Below, piece after piece: positions 54,121-64,000 of a stretch of 64,000 bases of DNA; positions within the stretch are counted from its first letter, which is position 1; each line of letters begins with the position of its first letter. Below the pieces are notes generated by a model. It was not told the origin of the DNA. It worked only from the letters and a program-made list of their open reading frames with translations, and did not search any database. This stretch comes from Acholoe squamosa. Lineage: Eukaryota > Annelida > Polychaeta > Phyllodocida > Polynoidae. The translations under genes and the position numbers were made by a program. The DNA lies in the NCBI GenBank assembly GCA_949317995.1, contig OX439047.1, positions 234,501 to 298,500 on the forward strand. Direction: 5' to 3'.

Positions 54121-57100
54121 TTAACAATTATTAAAAAAATGATTAAATAGGTGTCCTACCAGAATAGTAGAATCACCCGTACAATAAAAATTGACTTCTG
54201 GCGAACCTGGAATGACTGGTTTCTGCAGCTCCATCTGGCGACATAAGTGTGGTGGCAAGCCATGTTGCTGTTGTGTCGTGCCCTGATGAAGGAGTGTAGA
54301 TGGAGCCCCCTGTCGAGTGGTGGTCCACGAGTGGTCTGGGTAGCGTCGATCTAGCTGCAGGTCGTCATTCCAGTCCGTAGGTTCCGGGTGGTCATCCAAG
54401 AGCGATCTCTGGCATATAACAGATGCCTTTACCCTCGGATACATTGTAACCGGCAGATGGACACCTACAAGTCAGTAGACTCATCGTCTGTGTCCATCTT
54501 CTCAGCCGACTCCTGGTTTGGAGCCGAGCTGCTACCCTCCTTGTCATCAAGAAGCTTAAGGTTCCCGGTGTTTGGGTCCACCTCTAATAGACATGAACTC
54601 AAATCGCCGAGGCCCTCAGACAAACTATCCCCACTGCTCCAGTGTTGGCATCCAAAGGGACAACCAGAGACAACATTTTGCCGTCCCAGTCATCCAGATG
54701 CTTACTGAAGCAGAGGAAGAATTTGAGGTCCGCCTCCCTGTACCGAGTTATGTACTTCAAGTTCTCAGCGGCGTGGAACTCTTTTTCGACACAGGCTTTG
54801 TAAGCCTCTTTGACTCACTTCATCTCCTGCTGCTTGATCTTATCCTCCTCACACTTCTGCATCTTGTAAACGAGATTGAACATGGCTTCAGTCATGTCTC
54901 ACCAGTAGTCGATAGACTTCTGGTGGTGAAGTGCCTGCCATTCGCTCATGAGGTCATTCTGGATCTTACACGTGCGTTCGTCCAAGTGGTCCACGAATGT
55001 TTCTGGATCCTCAAGTTCAGCGAGAGTGTTGGCCACCAGTCCCATTACGGGGACCCGAGGGTCCACAGATGGAGTGGCAGCTGGTACCTGAGCAGGAGAG
55101 GATACAAAAACAGGTGGCACTAGGGATAACAGAACCCTCGACCGTAGCGCCTCCTCATCCACGACCATAGCCAGGGAGTGGTCGGGTGGACTCGCATCCA
55201 CCACGGCCCCTCCCCCGAGCTTTAGCTCTACCCGAGGAGGTCAGGACTTGGGATTCGGGTCCTGCAGGTCCCATAGCAGGGAACTTCGCCATATACTCCT
55301 TGTATGCTCGGCGCTGTTCATCAGTGGTGTCCTCACCGGCCCACAATGCACCGTGTCCAGTGCTATGGCCCATAAAGCTCTGCCAACCACCCGGGTCGCT
55401 GGGGTCCACACCTGGAGGGCGTTGAGCTCCAGCAGGAAAACCAGGTGGTGGCGGTGGGGGTACGGCCTGGCTAACCACACGTGACGTTTGATAACCAGGC
55501 ATGTCCAGCGCCAATACTTGTTGTCTGGACTGGCTGGTCTGGACTGATCCATAGAGCCCGCAGGGCTTTCGGATCGATCCGAGAGGGTTCATTTTTAGGG
55601 TGTGGCTGGGGTTTGCGCACCGGCAGTTCCCTTCAAACGAGCCTGTTTCTCTTTCTCCTTCCTGTCATCACCTCTCCACTTTTTCAGCTTCGGACCGAAG
55701 GGCACGCGAAGGGGTTCACCGCAAAGTAAGTGGTGATGTTACCACTTTTCCAGGCGCAGAACTTGGGCTCAAATGCGGGTTTCCTCACCTGGTTCGCCTG
55801 GACTTCGGCCCAGTTCACAAGTAGCTCGTTGAAGCACTTGACCGCACGCTTCCGGGTCTTTTCCAGGCCAGTTCCATGGGCTTTTTGCAAGTGCAAAGCC
55901 ATGTCCCTGCACCTGTTGGTAACGAATGTGCCTTCACACAACCTGGTGGGTCTATCACCCAGGATACACCTCAGCAAGGGCTTATGGTGAATATGGTGCT
56001 CAACAATATGCCTGGCTAACCGATGCTTGGTGCTAAAGATCTTCTCTCTGGTGAGGAAGAGCTGGCAAGACTCGAATGGGCACTTGCAACGATTGCCATT
56101 GAGTCCCCAATGAGTCATGACCCACTGAACTTCCGTTCTCGCCTCATAATTATACACCATACCCAATTTGGACTTAAGCTGGTCAATCCAAATCAGGTAG
56201 AACTTTCCTACAGGTGTATCATTAGGTCCGGATTTCATCCATTCCTCATCGTCACTGTCACCGTCCATGTTGACAGCGCCCGGGCACATATAGTGGATAG
56301 TGTCATGAGCACAGTCGGCGAAGCAGCAAGGGACCCGCTCTTTAAATCCCTCGGCTGCGTTCTTCCACATCCACTTCTGATCCTTCGGGACGTCCGTGGT
56401 CATGACTTCCCACGTCGTCACCACATCCAAGTCACTCTTGGCTGACTCTGGCAGCTCCGGGTAGCTTTCGCTCCCCGAGTCACTGCTCAAGTATATCTGC
56501 GCCCCCTTGGACTCGACTGGTGGTGACAGTACCAATCATAGTCACAACCAAGGTGATAGGAGACGACCCGCTGGTGGTGACAGTGGGTACTGAGGCACCC
56601 GGGGTAGCCATGGTGACTGCTGTGGTGGTTTGGGTCTTCGACTTGCCTTTGTCCCTCTTCTTTACAGGAGCAGGAGTAGGCACAGTCGGACTCTCTTTCT
56701 CCACTTTCTTCTCCACTTTCTTCTCCTTCTTTTTTCCCTTGTCGGGCTTAACTGAGGGCTCATGGCTGGAATCTGTTTTTCCGGATCCCTTTCCTTTATC
56801 CTTAGTACTATCGATATCCGATTAAGTACCCGACTTGAGCTGGGCCTGTTGCTTGCACTGGGCTCAGCGAATAGCGGTCAGCTCCTTCTGCTGTGCGGAA
56901 AACTCACGGCGCTTTTCCTCCACAGCAGCTTGTTGGTGAGCGATGTCCTTGCCCGAAACCGAATCGGCTTCCTCTGGGATATTAGCACCCGGCTCACTCT
57001 CGGACTTGGACCTCTCTACCGCTATCCAAATCTCCTCGTCCTCAAACTCCGACTCAGTTAGGGGTCCCTTCGCTGTAGGCCTGTGAACTAATTTCTTAGT

Positions 57101-57793
57101 TCGCCCTGTTGCAACTGAAATCGGCGTGATGGTGGAGTCAGTATCCATGTCGGATTCAGACTCCCGCAACTGTGTGGTCCTCCGGGAAATCCCATCAGAT
57201 ACCAACACAACCCGAGCAAGCTCCTCCTCCAAATTCATGGCTCCAGGGAGACGTCTATAGTTTCGCAGCCATGAAACTGGCATGTTGTCAGCCAGCTCGT
57301 CAGAACACGAGTCGATGACTAGTCTCCTGAAGTCCTCGGGTATCTCTCCCGGCTGTCCAGTGACATCGGCTTCCTCGCCATACCCAAACATCGAAGGGTG
57401 CATTGAGATGTAGGTTCCCCAGCTGGTGTATACGTTGCCTCCTTCCTCATCAACGTGGGCGAGGCGTTCCGTTTTGGTCTTATTTCACGGAGGATACAAT
57501 GGGATATTCAAGATATCCACTACTACTGCCGTCGAGTCGGTTGGATCCGAAGAACCCGATGCAGATGCTACTGGACCCGGAGGTGGTGGAGGAGGCATAT
57601 GGTGCCTATTTGCCTCGGCTGGCGACAACGCAGCAAGACAGTTAGCAGCTTCTTCCACTTCTGGCTCGCGTCCGAGGCCAGCATCAGAGGTCTCCATTGT
57701 TTCCTCCACCCGAGACGCGGCTGCTGGAGCCTCGTCCTCGTCCAACTCAGTGTTGGCGGCTTGACACACAGCGTCAATTGTTCCCTGTGCCAT
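54121..57793 (-). pseudogene. Chain of broken minus-strand ORFs, zinc-finger-containing, unknown element
   Basis: Successive open segments 57793-57485, 57403-56864, 56716-56480, 56535-55684, 55592-55155, 55204-54899 and 54444-54121 lie on one strand with short frame breaks, like one decayed polyprotein. Features in order: Pro run in PPPPPPGPV, acidic/Ser stretches, Lys-rich KKRDKGKSK, a Cys/His-rich block (next entry), a second PPPPPPGFP segment, an RGRGRGG patch, then a helical acidic segment. Gag-like in style. No RT or integrase is seen. Confidence 0.45.
55684..56535 (-). CDS. Cys/His-rich ORF within the chain, 283 codons
   Basis: The longest intact part. Contains CCFADCAHDTIHYMC, CKCPFESCQLFL..HRLARHIVEHH and CILGDRPTRLCEGTFV..HLQKAH: at least two C2H2-like fingers, one in the C-x4-C..H-x4-H style. 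Trp-rich linkers surround them. Nucleic-acid binding is inferred. The family is not recognised. Confidence 0.5.
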   Translation of the reverse strand: MVLSPPVESKGAQIYLSSDSGSESYPELPESAKSDLDVVTTWEVMTTDVPKDQKWMWKNAAEGFKERVPCCFADCAHDTIHYMCPGAVNMDGDSDDEEWMKSGPNDTPVGKFYLIWIDQLKSKLGMVYNYEARTEVQWVMTHWGLNGNRCKCPFESCQLFLTREKIFSTKHRLARHIVEHHIHHKPLLRCILGDRPTRLCEGTFVTNRCRDMALHLQKAHGTGLEKTRKRAVKCFNELLVNWAEVQANQVRKPAFEPKFCAWKSGNITTYFAVNPFACPSVRS

Positions 57794-58082
57794 TACGGTG
57801 GAACAACTTCCAATTCAAAATTGGAGACAGTTAAGTTGGACTCCTCCGAAGGGGTGTTCGTAGCTACTACTAGCTGCGAGAGGACGTAGAATAACCGGAG
57901 CGAAAATCAATGGCGTCTGAGCACCACAATAACTGGGTCGAACCAATATGGCGTCAAAGCTTTGGTCTTATGAGATCCAGCTGCGAGCTATCCGGTGACC
58001 TAGTTGTCAATTCTCCCGCCACCACCAGTGGCGCCCTCACGTAGACTAGATTATGATCTAACCTCCTTCCGTACCGAAGGCA

Positions 58083-58487
58083 TTCTCATACCTTTGGAGG
58101 AGTTCCCCTAGTTGCCTTTTATCCTCTGCATCCTTTAAATCTGAATTATCTATCAGTTTCTTAAATTCTTAATCCAAAGGATGCTTACTAACAGGGTTTA
58201 ATGGTTTCTTAAACTCGGCTTCAGCGACATGTTCCACTGAACTCATCACCCCTACGCCGTCACCTCGTTTTGAGGAAATCACCGAACCAGTTCGGTTAGT
58301 CACGGGTAATACAGACCATGCTGCATTCGCCACAAACGTATCAACTAAGTCTAACCTGACGCTCGATAAATATATCGTGTCGGATTCAAAACTCCTGTGT
58401 CATCCTTCTGGCCCATTGATCCGCCACACAGGACATCACAAGTGGTACCCGGAGGGATTTTCACCGTATGTATAACCGAGGCTTCTA
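58083..58487 (-). pseudogene. Ty3/gypsy pol relic (protease-RT linker)
   Basis: VIHTVKIPPGTTCDVLCGG, then after a frameshift ANAAWSVLPVTNRTG.., VGVMSSVEHVAE and LGELLQRYENAFG: the order found between protease and RT in gypsy Pol. One TAA lies inside. Cut off on the upstream side by the Polinton-like TIR at 58488. Confidence 0.6.
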
Positions 58488-59100
58488 AGTAGTATAGTAT
58501 GTGTTGGAACAACACTATAGTTAAGTACTGTTTGTTACTCACTCGACCTGCATCCAATCAGATGCCTCCATTTGGTCATGTGACCTGTGACGTCACAAGG
58601 GGGCGTGGCCTGACTGGACCTGCAGCCAATCAGAGGCCATCATTTGGTCACGTGACCTGTGACATCACAAGGGGGCGTGGCCTCATTTGCATAATAGGCC
58701 CTTGACCTATGACATCACAGGTGACCTTGACCTCATTTGTATAATAGACCTTTTTTTTTTTTTGAGAGGACAAGTTGAAATTGATACTCCTATTGGTTTC
58801 TCTTTAGAAAACATCTGTAAATAGTCTTTTAATGAATTGAGGTCTTTATGAACATTTTGTTTTAACAACACCGCTTTAAAGAATTCACTGAAGTATAAAA
58901 CCAATTTATCAGTTTTAGGTAAGTAGACATACCCTTTTATTAGTATAAAGAGGTGTGGGTTATTATGTAAATGAGGGTGTAACTAAAAAATAGTTTGTTT
59001 TTTAAGGCAAGCTAAAAGCTTGCCTAAAAAAAAATAGAATTGGGACCTTTATTTTATTTATTAGGGCAAGCTAAAAGCTTGCCCTTCTTGTTTAAAAAAA
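58488..59100. repeat. Left TIR of the second Polinton-like element
   Basis: Three rounds of CCAATCAGA..GTGACCTGTGAC, then an insertion of about 180 bases at 58750-58930 (absent from the first Polinton's TIR), then the TTAGTATAAAGAGGTGTGG block shared with it. Confidence 0.6.
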
Positions 59101-59139
59101 AATTTAAAAAAATTAACAAACCTTTTTTACCCTACCCTT

Positions 59140-59880
59140 TGGGTAGGGTAAAAGTGGTTTTCTTTTATTAAGTATACCTTGTTGGGTGTAAAATTTATAT
59201 TAAAAGGATGATGATGGAGATGATGCCCATGAAGTTGATGAAGGTCGGAGGAGAAGGAGTAGAAGAAGCCGCAGGAGGTGGGAGTTTCTGCAGTCTATCT
59301 ATGTGAGGACTGCGACATCACATTTAACAACAAGAGAGAGCTTCGTCTACCACAATCAACCCGCTTTTACCTTGATGCTAGTCTCTTCATATAGTCATGC
59401 CTGAGGGAGTAGTCGCATAAAAGGTGTGTAAGGTGACGCGCGTTGAACGTCGGAATAATGTAATGAGTGGGTGGCACCACCTTTTTTTTTTACTTTTTAC
59501 TTTTAGATATTGTGATCGCAATGCAACAAGTATTCACACTTTGAGTGCGCGACATGCTAAGGGGAGATGAAAAGAATGCTAAGTTTTCTTTCAAGTCTTA
59601 TAGCTGTAAAAAACGTGTCAAACTCTGAGTGTAGGGTGAGAATGCAAAAGTATTAAGGTTATATATAGGTGGAGGAGTCAACTTTGGAGCTACGATGGAG
59701 GTGGTTTAGATTTAGAGAATCCTGCCGTAAAAAAAAAGTTAACCAGCTGAAAACTAGGCCTAATACAGGCGCTTTCATCAGTGGAGTGGATTTTTAGGAT
59801 GAACTTTTGGGGTATCAACTGTCACATGATGTATAAACACGCATATGTCACGTGAGCACACAGCAAAGGACGACTGTAAT
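59140..59880. other. Mostly non-coding; possible zinc-finger relic
   Basis: One frame at 59300-59395 reads LCEDCDITFNNKRELRL, a C-x2-C half-finger whose His is missing. A Glu/Arg-rich stretch precedes it. TATATATAGG at 59660 could be a TATA box. Confidence 0.3.
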
Positions 59881-59882
59881 TA

Positions 59883-60197
59883 GTGACGAGTTTTAACCAT
59901 GGTGAAAAAACTCAAGGAAATCTTATTGAGTTTGTGGACAATATTGAAAAACTACCTGATGGACCATCCTTTAGCGTAAGTACCAAGAAAAAATTTAATT
60001 CTACAACACATTTGGTGCATTCTGGTGTATTTTTAGACCCAAAATTAGAATTTACCATGTACACAGACGCGGTACTGAGACTATATATTCAGTTCATTAA
60101 ACCTATACTACAGAGGACACTAGTGTCAGTTTTCAAAATACCCCTGGTTTACAGGGGTAGATTTTGGTCATCGGTGGCAGTGAAAATCGATCAGTAA
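59883..60197 (+). CDS. Unknown ORF without a clear start
   Basis: 104 codons open, but the first ATG in frame is more than half-way along (MYTDAVLRLY). Contains LIEFVDNIEKLPDGP. No homology recognised; may be an exon or a fragment. Confidence 0.3.
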   Translation: MTSFNHGEKTQGNLIEFVDNIEKLPDGPSFSVSTKKKFNSTTHLVHSGVFLDPKLEFTMYTDAVLRLYIQFIKPILQRTLVSVFKIPLVYRGRFWSSVAVKIDQ

Positions 60198-60355
60198 TTA
60201 CAGCAAGTTTGAGTGTCTACGTTAACTATAGTTGACTCACAGGAGCAGTATTAGCAGTAGCGTATTTTTCTTTTATATATATATACCGTACGCTGCGTTG
60301 CCCATTAACTTGTAGCATTGCGGGTAATCACTACAGCAATTGTGTGTGTCTATGT

Positions 60356-61298
60356 CTATATCAACTGTAGTGTATTTTCACCAGCACGGTCTTTTTCAGC
60401 GCGAAGGTGAAAATACTCCATTGCAGCAGCAACACTGGTGTCACCTTCCTTACTAGTAACAGCAGCAGCAGCAGCAGCAGTAGCAGCAGCAGAAGGTTCA
60501 TTAGCAGCAGCGTTTACGTCAGTTGTAGTTTCTCCAGCGTAAGAGTGATAATGACCATCAGCAGTAGCAGCAGCAGCAGTATCGTTTACGTCACTTAGGT
60601 CAGCTGTAGTTTCACCAGCATGGTTTTGTCCAACATGAGGGTGATAATGCTTAACATCAGTAGTAGCAGTAGCACCAGCAGCAGTAGCAGTGTATTTTTC
60701 CAGATATGTATCGTACACTGCGTTGCTTATACACCTATAGCAATCTTGTTTTTTTATGTTTATGTCAGCTGTAGAGTAACTACTAGAGAAGTTTTTACCA
60801 GCAGCAACAGTGGTATCACCTTCCTTACTAGTAGCAGCAGCAGCAGCAGCAGCAACAGTTCCACCTTCATTAACAGTGGAGTGAGTAATAGAGGTTTAAC
60901 GCCATTTCGACAGCTAAGGTCATATTCATGGCGAGAACTACATTACACAATTTCACAGAGGAATGTGTCAGTGCCCGCGCATATGTGCACCACACACATC
61001 CTGAGGGAATAGGAAAGAGGAGAAATAGACCCTTTTAAGTGGGCTAGGGAGGCCCATCATTAACAGTAGCGTCTACGTCAGTTGTAGTTTCTCCAGCGTA
61101 AGAGTGATAATGGACATCATCATCAGCAGCAACGTCTACGTCACTTACGTCAGCTGTAGTTTCACCAGCACGGTTTTCTCCAGCGTGAGGGTGATACTGC
61201 TTAACATCAGCAGTAGCAGTAACACCTACATTAGCTACTTCATTAACACCAGCAGCAGTAGTACCACTTTCATTAGTAGCAGCAGGTACATAGCAGGG
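60356..61298 (-). pseudogene. Duplicated Ala/Thr/Asp-rich modules with HPHAGE / HSYAGET motifs
   Basis: Two blocks (about 60356-60718 and 61045-61298) share, in the same minus frame, YHPH-x-G-x-N-x-AGETTAD, SDV, and HYHSYAGETTTDV separated by Ala runs encoded by CAG/CTG-type triplets. Neither has an ATG. Low complexity makes coding status uncertain, but the conserved His/Tyr motifs argue for a former protein. Confidence 0.4.
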
Positions 61299-61463
61299 TC
61301 ATAGCAAGTAAGGAGATGTATGAGACCGCCCTTTAACAGAAGCGCTGACGTCATTAGCAGCAGGAGCAGACGTAGTAATTTTTACATCACATAACTCGTA
61401 AGTAGAAGTAGGAGCGCTTGCATCCTCGGTCCTTAGCTCTAGCTTAGTTGGTGTTGAACACAT
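61299..61463 (-). CDS. Small ORF with TATA promoter, 54 codons
   Basis: ATG at 61463, stop at 61299. TATA (TATATAAGG, 61509-61517) lies about 50 bases upstream. Thr/Ser/Ala-rich (MCSTPTKLELRTEDASAP..). The stop is followed by the module region above in another frame, so it may be the broken start of that gene. Confidence 0.4.
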   Translation of the reverse strand: MCSTPTKLELRTEDASAPTSTYELCDVKITTSAPAANDVSASVKGRSHTSPYLL

Positions 61464-61508
61464 GGTGATGGTTAGAGACAGTGTGAGTGAATGAAATCTT
61501 TTTCCTTC

Positions 61509-61517
61509 CTTATATAC
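61509..61517 (-). promoter_or_regulatory. TATA box GTATATAAGG
   Basis: Minus-strand TATA about 50 bases before the ATG at 61463. Confidence 0.45.
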
Positions 61518-61599
61518 CCCTTTTGGAGATAAGCCCCTTACTGTAGTTTTGAATAGATGAAAGACGTCTAATCCTGTAGTTACAGACAGAGATGGTAGG

Positions 61600-62290
61600 T
61601 TGATCTCCTATAAACCCAACTTCACAGGGGAAATAAACAATAGGAGAATTAGAAAACTTGACTCCACTCTTACATCATCAAAAGGGAAGGTAGTTCAAAG
61701 GAAAAAAGTTCTGGGGTTCCAGCAAAATCAAAGTCGGCTTTTGATATTTTTTAGAAAAAGAGCTTTAAGCCTATATATAAGCCTCACTTGGTTTGATCTC
61801 ATAGTCACAAATGTGACCCAGCCTTACAAAAATGGTACGGAAGTCGCACATACACAATGTTTAGTTATTGGTATATTCATTTACAGTTCATTAAGAGCTT
61901 TCATTTGGTATATAACACTTGCATATTTTGAACCAGGAGGGCCTCTAGGAAGCTTCTGTCTGTAAATCAAGTTGGATGAAGTAAAAATTAATTAAACTGA
62001 GATAATTTGACATATTAAACATATAATATTTTATGAAACCTATATAAGACCTATATAACCCTATATAAGCATGAAAACTATAGAGTTTTATGTTTTTTAG
62101 GCATTTGGGGTTTACATTAATTTTGGAAATTTTATCCATGGCTTAGGAAAATGCTAAAATATCAATCTAAAAAAATTGATATTTTTGACACTATACCACT
62201 TGAGAAGCCTATATTTAGACTTCTAAATGTGCGACTTCAGTACCGCTTTGTTAGGATGGGTCACAAATGTCCTCCTTTGGTAGGGCGTCT
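61600..62290. other. No supported gene
   Basis: An open plus frame to 61965 (VISYKPNFTGEINNRRIRKL..) is Arg/Lys- and later hydrophobic-rich. No support from motifs. AT-rich beyond. Confidence 0.35.
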
Positions 62291-62313
62291 GTCCTTTATT
62301 CTTAACCGTAGCC

Positions 62314-62496
62314 CTAGTGAGTAAGCCCATCAAAACACTTTGACTTCTCTCTTACAAGTTTATATTTCCCTTTGTTGTTAACCACCCCCTGTAGGTTTTG
62401 TATACAGACTTTTGTACACCTTAATTTCCTAACGTTCCATAATCCTCTTATACACAAAGGAAAAAAGATAAAAGACTTAAAAGGTTCTAACCTCAT
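62314..62496 (-). CDS. Small Cys ORF, paralogue 1
   Basis: 60 codons ending CIRGLWNVRKLRCTKVC..NKGKYKLVREKSKCFD. Its DNA (62289-62457) is a diverged duplicate of 62517-62679, yet the protein differs mostly by conservative changes. Unknown family. Confidence 0.4.
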   Translation of the reverse strand: MRLEPFKSFIFFPLCIRGLWNVRKLRCTKVCIQNLQGVVNNKGKYKLVREKSKCFDGLTH

Positions 62497-62529
62497 AGTT
62501 ACAGATGGTAGAAAGTTTGTCCTTTATTC

Positions 62530-63042
62530 TTATCCGTAGCGAGTAATCTGATCAAAACACTTTGATTTCTCTCTTACAAGATTATATTTCCCTTTGTCGT
62601 TAACCACCCCTGTAGGTTTTGTATACAGACAAAACTTTGAACACCTTAATCTCCTAACGTTCCATAAGCCTCTTATACATGTAAGACACATTAAGGTAAT
62701 TATCACAGTTGTTACACCTGTTATCCCACCTGATACCTTTATCCCAAAAAGCGTTTTTCCTTTTTCATGTTGATTGATCCAGGGGCAAAAGGATCCAGGT
62801 GAAAACACGATTAGTTCATTCTCTCGACTATATAAAGAACCCTGATTTTTTTTTTTTTGGAAGGGCAGATCACGTCGACTGTCTCCTTTGACAGCATCAG
62901 TGGTAAAAGGGGCAGCAAAAGCAGGAACATGAGCAGCGGTAGGAGCATACATGTACAGCGACCGGAGTGAGTGGAGCAACAACACCAGTAAAAGTATGTA
63001 CAACAGTAGCAGCAGCAGCAGCAAGCTGTTAGCATGATACAT
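62530..63042 (-). CDS. Small Cys ORF, paralogue 2 with membrane segment
   Basis: ATG at 63042. A Leu-rich N-terminus (LLLLLLLLYILLL) encoded by CAG-type triplets could act as a signal anchor. A second hydrophobic stretch (GGITGVTTVIITLMCLTC) precedes the conserved CIRGLWNVRRLRCSKFC..REKSKCFD block. 170 codons. Function unknown. Confidence 0.45.
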   Translation of the reverse strand: MYHANSLLLLLLLLYILLLVLLLHSLRSLYMYAPTAAHVPAFAAPFTTDAVKGDSRRDLPFQKKKNQGSLYSRENELIVFSPGSFCPWINQHEKGKTLFGIKVSGGITGVTTVIITLMCLTCIRGLWNVRRLRCSKFCLYTKPTGVVNDKGKYNLVREKSKCFDQITRYG

Positions 63043-63083
63043 GACTGTAGGGCTGCCGGGGTTTTCACTAGGGCTAAATTTAA

Positions 63084-63208
63084 CCCTTTAAAGACCGCTG
63101 ATGCATTGATGCATTTTGACTATTGGTTGTCATGATGCACCAATGAAGTGCCGACACGACTGCGCACCAGCACTTCATTGGAGCTTTATGACGACCCCTG
63201 GGAGTATA
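63084..63208. mobile_element. TTAA MITE family copy, truncated
   Basis: TTAA (63080-63083) then CCCTTTAAAGACCGCTGATG, AATGAAGTGCCG..CAGCACTTCATTGG and the CCCTGGGAGTATAG block. The right half is replaced by GCAGCAGTAG triplets. Confidence 0.65.
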
Positions 63209-63214
63209 GGTGCT

Positions 63215-63700
63215 GCAGTAGCAGCAGTAGTATCACAGAATCAGCAGCACAGCATCAGCAGCAGCACTACTACTGTCGAAAGTGTCCAAAGGTAAGACGG
63301 TAGGGACCCTGGATAATTTACACAATAAATCGAAACCATCCATTTTGGATTTATAAGTCAAAATAGTTTTTCTAACTGTTCAAAAAGACGGTGTGACAAT
63401 GGAAAGTGGTGACAGATTTCTAGCATAAACCATATATGTTAGTGTCCACCTAGTTTTTCAGTGTGGTGGACAATGGCCACTCCTTGTTTCGTCCAAAATA
63501 CGTCCGCCATGTTTAGGGTGCTATAAATACTGATGAGCTAAGACAGGTGTGATACTTGCATACGTATACGATACGTGAGGACGTAGTTTTATTTTAAAGA
63601 AAATAAGATGTAATTCCGCCACAGGGTGCTAGGTGGCGTTGCAACCACTACGCAAATTTAACGTACATGTATGGTTTAAACACCTTTTTCTGATTTAGTG
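63215..63700. other. CAG-type triplets, then no gene seen
   Basis: AGCAGCAGTAG-type repeats at 63215-63275, then unique sequence. Confidence 0.4.
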
Positions 63701-63712
63701 GATGAGGGTGGG

Positions 63713-63719
63713 TATATAA
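63713..63719 (+). promoter_or_regulatory. TATA box TATATAAG
   Basis: Well-formed TATA about 110 bases before a short ORF at 63828. Confidence 0.45.
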
Positions 63720-63827
63720 GCTCACGCTGGGAAATGTTATAAACGGAGGCAGGCCACAGTGTAAATCAGCAACACTCAGAACCACTCAAAAACAAAGTCG
63801 GCTGGCGACCGACTGTTACGAGCTGGT

Positions 63828-63926
63828 ATGCTAAGGGTAGTCGGCCCCCAGGCGACTGTACCCCTACATGTCCGTGAGCTGAGCTGCAAGCACGACACCT
63901 GCTTCACACTTTTCTACCAAAACTAA
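63828..63926 (+). CDS. Possible 32-residue ORF
   Basis: ATG to TAA downstream of the TATA box (MLRVVGPQATVPLHV..). May equally be a 5' UTR or first-exon segment of a gene beyond the window. Confidence 0.2.
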   Translation: MLRVVGPQATVPLHVRELSCKHDTCFTLFYQN

Positions 63927-64000
63927 TATTAAACCATCCCCATATCCTTCTATCTTGCATGTGCAGTGGTGGTACTGAGCAAATACTGAGAAAAAAAATT

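Larger units (their letters stand above)
58488..64000. mobile_element. Second Polinton-like element, left end; right end outside window
   Basis: Begins AGTAGTATAGTATGTG, the same tip as the first Polinton, followed by CCAATCAGA / TCACGTGACCTGTGAC motifs and then, near 58995 and 59065, the same GGCAAGCT..AGCTTGCC hairpins. CTTCTA (58482-58487) would be the target duplication. No polymerase or integrase is visible in this part, so it could be a non-autonomous derivative, and its right limit is unproven. Confidence 0.6.

Overview
The window looks like repeat-rich nuclear DNA of an invertebrate animal. Genes are split by introns with ordinary GT/AG splice sites. There is no bacterial-style gene packing. 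The sequence is crowded with minisatellites, TTAA-flanked MITEs, tRNA-derived repeats, LINE, Ty3/gypsy and tyrosine-recombinase (DIRS/Ngaro-like) retrotransposons, and Polinton/Maverick elements. That mix fits a marine invertebrate such as a lancelet, another non-vertebrate deuterostome or a spiralian. I cannot fix the species from the sequence. A 200-base run of N (47106-47305) shows this is a draft assembly.

Left part (1-22 kb). Two large codon-periodic minisatellites (45-bp and 30-bp units) fill most of the first 6 kb. On the minus strand, 7.8-21.8 kb, I can follow seven coding exons with matching splice phases. They encode an actinoporin-like (pore-forming cytolysin fold) protein with an extra 44-residue cysteine-rich C-terminal exon. 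Its introns hold a 5'-truncated LINE, several minisatellites and MITEs. One minisatellite is itself an amplification of a splice acceptor and the start of its exon.

Middle part (22-43 kb). A minus-strand DIRS/Ngaro-like element (gag-like ORF, RT, RNase H, truncated tyrosine recombinase) is followed by a 45-bp minisatellite containing a tiny inserted MITE, a plus-strand orphan 3' exon and an 889-bp piggyBac-like MITE with perfect ends. Then comes an A-B-A-B-A array of nearly identical blocks (A about 2.2 kb, B about 2.7 kb). B carries gag, protease and RT of a gypsy element lacking RNase H and integrase. A carries a relic of the same cysteine-rich exon found at the 3' end of the pore-former gene.

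Right part (43-64 kb). A complete but decayed 7.65-kb Polinton (45786-53439, 6-bp target duplication GACATC, TIRs of about 0.7 kb) holds a broken protein-primed DNA polymerase B and a BIR-domain (IAP-like) gene. It interrupts an unidentified ORF whose two halves are in register across the target site. Next is a minus-strand chain of broken ORFs with zinc-finger-like spacing, then a gypsy pol relic cut by a second Polinton-like TIR starting at 58488. The interior of that second element holds small, partly duplicated, low-complexity ORFs and runs off the window.

Most coding material here belongs to mobile elements and is broken. The pore-former gene is the one plausible intact host gene.
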